DNA from: Actinoplanes oryzae
Lineage (GTDB): Bacteria > Actinomycetota > Actinomycetes > Mycobacteriales > Micromonosporaceae
Assembly: GCF_030757795.1 (NCBI RefSeq)
Contig: NZ_JAUQWH010000094.1
Coordinates: 1-34,452, forward strand
DNA: 34,452 nucleotides
Reading direction: 5' to 3'
Positions 31,247 through 34,452 of the stretch are shown in pieces. Made by a program: the position numbers and the translations under genes. The first letter of the stretch is position 1. Every line of letters starts with the position of its first letter. The notes under the pieces are model-generated. The model saw nothing but the letters and a program-made list of their open reading frames with translations, ran no database searches and was not told where the DNA came from.

Positions 31247-32071
31247 TTACGTCGTCCGGTCGGTGGCCGCGAGGAGAGTGAGGGTGCGGGCGACTTCGGT
31301 GCGGACGGCGGTGCGGGCGGGGGAGAGGTATTTGCGGGGGTCGGAGAGGGCGGGGTCGGCGGCCAGGACGGTGCGGACCGTGGCGGTCAGGGTGCGGTTG
31401 AGGAGGGTGCCGACGTTGACCTTGACGATGCCGTGGGCGACCGCGCGGCGCAGGCCGTCGTCCGGGACGCCGGAGGAGCCGTGCAGGACCAGGGGTACGG
31501 GCACCGCGGCGGCCAGGCGGGCGATCAGGTCGTCGTCGAGGACGGCGTCGCGGCGGGACATGGCGTGCGACGAGCCGACCGCCACGGCGAGGGCGTCGAC
31601 TCCCGTGGCGGCGACGAAAGCGGCTGCCTCGGCGGGATCCGTGCGGACGCCGGGGGCGTGCGCGCCGTCCTTGCCGCCGATCGCGCCCAGCTCGGCCTCG
31701 ACCCGGACGCCGGCCGCGTGACACCGCTCGGTGACCGCGCGGGTGCGGGCGACATTGTCCGCGTAGGGCAGCGTCGCCGCGTCGAACATCACCGAGCGGA
31801 TGCCCAGGGCGACCGCCTCGTCGATCAGCGTCTCGTCCTCGGCGTGGTCCAGGTGGACGGTCACGGGCACGCGGGCGCTCCCGGCCATGCTCAGGCAGGC
31901 GAGGGCGAGGGGCGCGAGGGCACCGTGATAGCGCACGGCGTTCTGCGAGATCTGCAGGATGACCGGCAGGCCCGCGTCCTCGGCGCCGCCCACGACGGCC
32001 TCGGCATGCTCCAGGGTGATGACGTTGAAAGCGCCGATGCCCCTGCCCCGGAGGGACCCCGGAATGGTCAC
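31247..32071 (-). CDS. Class II (zinc) ketose-bisphosphate aldolase, GatY/KbaY/FbaA-like
   Basis: A 274-residue aldolase that should cleave a ketose bisphosphate, such as fructose or tagatose 1,6-bisphosphate, to dihydroxyacetone phosphate and an aldehyde. HLDHAED (His73 to His76) holds the catalytic Asp and a zinc histidine; EAELGAIGGKDG and HGSSGVPDDGLRRAV are the other conserved blocks, and GIVKVNVGT binds phosphate. The GTG at 32071 has GGAGG seven bases upstream and overlaps the PfkB stop by four bases. It ends with TAA, unusual here. With the upstream PfkB kinase it forms a kinase-aldolase pair typical of galactitol, tagatose or GalNAc catabolism. Confidence 0.87.
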   Translation of the reverse strand: MTIPGSLRGRGIGAFNVITLEHAEAVVGGAEDAGLPVILQISQNAVRYHGALAPLALACLSMAGSARVPVTVHLDHAEDETLIDEAVALGIRSVMFDAATLPYADNVARTRAVTERCHAAGVRVEAELGAIGGKDGAHAPGVRTDPAEAAAFVAATGVDALAVAVGSSHAMSRRDAVLDDDLIARLAAAVPVPLVLHGSSGVPDDGLRRAVAHGIVKVNVGTLLNRTLTATVRTVLAADPALSDPRKYLSPARTAVRTEVARTLTLLAATDRTT

Positions 32072-32988
32072 GACAATTCCTCCACGATGACTTGGCCGAT
32101 CCAGCCGGCCCGGGCGGTCAGGTCGATCTCGCCGGCGACCGGGCGCAGTACGCAGGCCGCCGCGGTCGCCACCACGTCGGCGAGGGCGAGCGGCCACGGC
32201 GTGCGGGCGGCGAGATGCAGGGCCAGAGCGGCGGCGGCCGCGTCGCCGGCGCCGGTCGGGTTTCCGGTGACGGTCTGCGGTGGACGGGCCGCCCAGGTCC
32301 CGTCGGGGGTGACCGCCACCACGCCGGAGGAGCCGAGCGTCACGACGACGGCCGCCGCACCGTCATCGAGCAACCGCCGGCCCCGTCCGGCGGCCTCCCG
32401 GGCCGACGCTATGGGCGAGCCGGTCAGCTCGGCCAGCTCGTCGCGGTTGGGCATCAGCACCGCCCCGGCGCCGGCCGCGTGCCGCAGCGCCTCGCCGGAC
32501 ACGTCGGCCACGGCGGGGACCCCGGCAAGCTTGGCCAGCTGCGCGGGCAGGTCGGCGGGCAGGCCCGGCGGGAGGCTGCCCGAGACCACGAGGGCGTCGG
32601 CGGTCGCCAGTTCGGCGGCGACCGTCTCGAGGACGGCCGCCGCCGTGCCGGGCGCGACCGGGTTGCCCGGCTCCAGCAGGATGGTCGTCGTGCCGTCCGC
32701 GCCGACCACGGCGATCGTCCGCCGGACCGCCTCGAACGCCGGGATCAGCCGACAGGGAAGTCCGAGCGTATCCAGAAGAGAGCGGAACGGGTCCGCGGCG
32801 AGAGCGGCGGGAGCCACGGCCACGGTGTCGCCGCCGAGCGCCCGGACCACCGACGACACGTTGATGCCCTTGCCGCCGGCGCGCGAGCGGACGGCTCCGA
32901 CGCGCACGCTGTCGCCGGGGACGAGCGCCGGGACGTCGTACGTGATGTCGAGGGCGGGGTTGAGGGTGACGGTGACGACGCGGGTCAT
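32068..32988 (-). CDS. PfkB-family sugar-phosphate kinase (1-phosphofructokinase/tagatose-6-phosphate kinase type)
   Basis: A 306-residue ribokinase-fold enzyme. TLNPALDITYDV and RAGGKGINVSSVVRALGG are the substrate-binding signatures of the 1-phosphofructokinase/LacC group. The C-terminal ATP motif is TGNPTGAGDAAAAAL with catalytic Asp249. It probably phosphorylates a ketose monophosphate to the bisphosphate cleaved by the adjacent aldolase. ATG at 32988 overlaps the EamA stop by four bases, and its stop overlaps the aldolase start. Ribose or adenosine kinases lack the NPALD start, so the phosphofructokinase-like assignment is fairly safe; the particular sugar is not. Confidence 0.88.
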   Translation of the reverse strand: MTRVVTVTLNPALDITYDVPALVPGDSVRVGAVRSRAGGKGINVSSVVRALGGDTVAVAPAALAADPFRSLLDTLGLPCRLIPAFEAVRRTIAVVGADGTTTILLEPGNPVAPGTAAAVLETVAAELATADALVVSGSLPPGLPADLPAQLAKLAGVPAVADVSGEALRHAAGAGAVLMPNRDELAELTGSPIASAREAAGRGRRLLDDGAAAVVVTLGSSGVVAVTPDGTWAARPPQTVTGNPTGAGDAAAAALALHLAARTPWPLALADVVATAAACVLRPVAGEIDLTARAGWIGQVIVEELS

Positions 32989-33893
32989 GACGCGGCCAGC
33001 TCGGCGGACTTCTCGGTCGTGTAGACCATCAGCGTCGAGCCGGCCAGGGCCAGCAGGATGCCCGCGGTCTGGAAGCCGGACGGCACGTTCTGGTAGACGG
33101 CGAGCGACAGCACGATGGTGAGCACCGGCGCGAGGGCGTTGGTGATCGGCGCGACCAGCGACGCCTTGCCGCGGCTCATCGCCATCACCAGGAAGAGCGC
33201 GCCGACGGCGTTGAGCAGCTGGGTCACCGCGGTGAGGGCGGGCGCCTGCCACGGGAAGCCCGTCGGGAAGCCGCCCATCATGATCAGCGCGACCGGGATG
33301 AGCACGATGCCGCTGATCGTCATCCAGCCGAAGGTCGTGGCGTCGTTCACGCCGGACAGCGCCGCCTTGCGCATGTAGTAGGCCTGCACGCCCCAGGCCA
33401 CGCAGATCAGCATCGCCAGCAGCAGGTACGGGCCGGTGGACGCGTCCTCGTCGCCGGGCGCCACGGAGAACAGCACGATCGCGACCAGGGCGAGCACGAC
33501 GCCGATCACGGCCAGCCGGGTCAGCCGTTCCTTGAGGGCGACCAGGGCCATGACCACGGTGATCGCGGGGGACAGGGCGATGATCGGGAAGATGATGTAG
33601 GCGGGGCCGATGGTCAGGGCCTTGAAGAGCAGCAGCTGGCCGCCGGCGCCGGTGACGCCGATCAGCAGGCCGTAGCAGGCGGCGATCGGGCGGCGGTCGA
33701 AGGTGGCGCCGCGCAGGGCGGCGACGGCCGGGATGATCATGGTGATCGACCAGATGAGGTAGACCATGCCGTCGGGGTAGCCGTACCGGCTGGTCGGTTC
33801 GCCGGAGAAGGCACCCCAGACGCCCCAGAAGAGCACGAGCAGCCCGGCGTACGGGATCCAGCCGGTCCGGCGGGCGGTAGCGCTGGTGGTCAT
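32985..33893 (-). CDS. EamA/DMT-superfamily permease, probably sugar uptake
   Basis: A 302-residue membrane protein with ten hydrophobic segments in two repeated halves, as in drug/metabolite transporters. Examples are GLLVLFWGVWGAFSG near the N-terminus and SLVAPITNALAPVLTIVLSL in the second half. WGVWGAFSGEPTSRYGYPDG is not usual for drug exporters and recalls sugar-uptake DMT proteins. Its start (ATG at 33893) overlaps the kinase stop by four bases, and its stop overlaps PfkB by four, so it is made with a sugar kinase, PfkB and an aldolase. Uptake of the free sugar later phosphorylated by the kinase is the simplest reading, an inference. Confidence 0.8.
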   Translation of the reverse strand: MTTSATARRTGWIPYAGLLVLFWGVWGAFSGEPTSRYGYPDGMVYLIWSITMIIPAVAALRGATFDRRPIAACYGLLIGVTGAGGQLLLFKALTIGPAYIIFPIIALSPAITVVMALVALKERLTRLAVIGVVLALVAIVLFSVAPGDEDASTGPYLLLAMLICVAWGVQAYYMRKAALSGVNDATTFGWMTISGIVLIPVALIMMGGFPTGFPWQAPALTAVTQLLNAVGALFLVMAMSRGKASLVAPITNALAPVLTIVLSLAVYQNVPSGFQTAGILLALAGSTLMVYTTEKSAELAAS

Positions 33894-34452
33894 GCCGATA
33901 TCCCTTCGAGGTGGTGGCCGGCGAGCCGGGCCGCGTAGACGGCGGCGCCGAGGTCCGGGGCGTACAGGGGCGTGCGCAGCTCGTAGCGGTCGTCCAGGGC
34001 CGCGCGGAAGGCGTCGAGCAGCGGCGGGCACGAGAACATCCCGCCGGAGTACGAGACCGGGACCGGCCCGGTGGCGAAGCCGAGGGCCTCGGCCTGGGCG
34101 TCGACCAGGGTCGCGAGCTCGTTCCCGGCGTCGCGCAGGATGGCGGCGCAGGCGCTGTCGCCGGCGTCCGCGGCCGCGCTGACCAGCGGGCTGAGGGCGG
34201 CGATCCGGGCGCGGTCGCCCTTCCACCGGTTGAGGACGACGTCCACGGCGTCGAGGTCGTCGGTGAGGCCCAGTTCGCGGCGCAGCAGATCGGCGAGCGG
34301 GCCGCGGGGCAGCCGGCCGTCGCACATCCGGCTGAAGGCGCCCAGGCCGCGGATTGCCACCCAGTAGCCGGAGCCCTCGTCGCCGAACAGCTCACCCCAG
34401 CCGCCGGCGCGGGCGCGGCGGGCCCCGTTCTCCCCGTACGAGATGGAGCCGG
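33890..34452 (-). CDS. BadF/BadG-type sugar kinase (N-acetylglucosamine kinase-like), C-terminal part
   Basis: The gene enters from the right edge, so its N-terminus and start are missing; about 187 residues remain. GGWGELFGDEGSGYWVAIRG is the diagnostic block of the N-acetylglucosamine kinase branch of the BadF/BadG/BcrA ATPases. VSYSGGMFSCPPLLDAF is the second nucleotide-binding glycine motif, and LGAAVYAARLAG closes the domain. The apparent internal GTG start near 34360 is not a gene start, because the frame continues upstream with conserved sequence. It overlaps the EamA gene by four bases and is the most upstream visible gene of this operon, so the promoter lies outside the window. Confidence 0.82.
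   Translation of the reverse strand, partial: GSISYGENGARRARAGGWGELFGDEGSGYWVAIRGLGAFSRMCDGRLPRGPLADLLRRELGLTDDLDAVDVVLNRWKGDRARIAALSPLVSAAADAGDSACAAILRDAGNELATLVDAQAEALGFATGPVPVSYSGGMFSCPPLLDAFRAALDDRYELRTPLYAPDLGAAVYAARLAGHHLEGISA

Overview
The window is very GC-rich, with GTG starts, 4-base ATGA/GTGA gene overlaps, and TANNNT -10 boxes 6-7 bases before start codons. Together with its gene families (a DUF574-type methyltransferase, a Roadblock/LC7 protein, IclR, ROK, LacI and MerR regulators, a secreted amylase with a starch-binding module), this indicates a soil actinomycete. An Actinoplanes-like member of the Micromonosporaceae is my best guess; that is inference, not a database result. 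I saw no tRNA, rRNA, CRISPR array, transposase, integrase or phage gene.

Layout. 2-526: C-terminal end of a TPR protein. 842-2686: an SDR oxidoreductase divergent from a MerR regulator, then a DinB-fold protein. 2670-5803 (minus): protocatechuate branch of the beta-ketoadipate pathway, read pcaB-pcaD-pcaC-IclR regulator. Divergent from it, 5921-9208 is a complete NitT/TauT-type ABC transporter (lipoprotein, two permeases, ATPase), with a perfect inverted repeat between the two operons. 9216-13284: exported or small proteins (repeat beta-propeller, PAF-acetylhydrolase-like hydrolase, SRPBCC protein, VanY-like peptidase). 13439-14899 (minus): an aromatic-type aldehyde dehydrogenase, then a methyltransferase and a Roadblock protein. 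16348-19742 (minus): a secreted alpha-amylase and its LacI-type regulator, sharing an operator sequence. 19828-21207: a proline-rich single-pass membrane protein.

21346-29348 is a second sugar locus. An MFS transporter and a GH3 glycosidase (minus) face a 775-residue regulator made of two complete ROK repressor modules in tandem. An Nramp-like transporter lacking the canonical metal motifs and a D-2-hydroxyacid dehydrogenase follow. 29573-31165 encodes a GIY-YIG nuclease domain joined to an unknown middle region and TPR/Sel1 repeats. 31247-34452 (minus) is a translationally coupled sugar operon: BadF-type kinase (cut by the window end), EamA permease, PfkB kinase, class II aldolase.

The window is mostly catabolic: aromatic acid uptake and ring-cleavage product processing, starch and beta-glucoside use, and a phosphosugar pathway, each with a local regulator. 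The most unusual items are the double-ROK protein, the GIY-YIG-TPR protein and the non-canonical Nramp-like transporter. I see no convincing multi-gene defence or mobile system.
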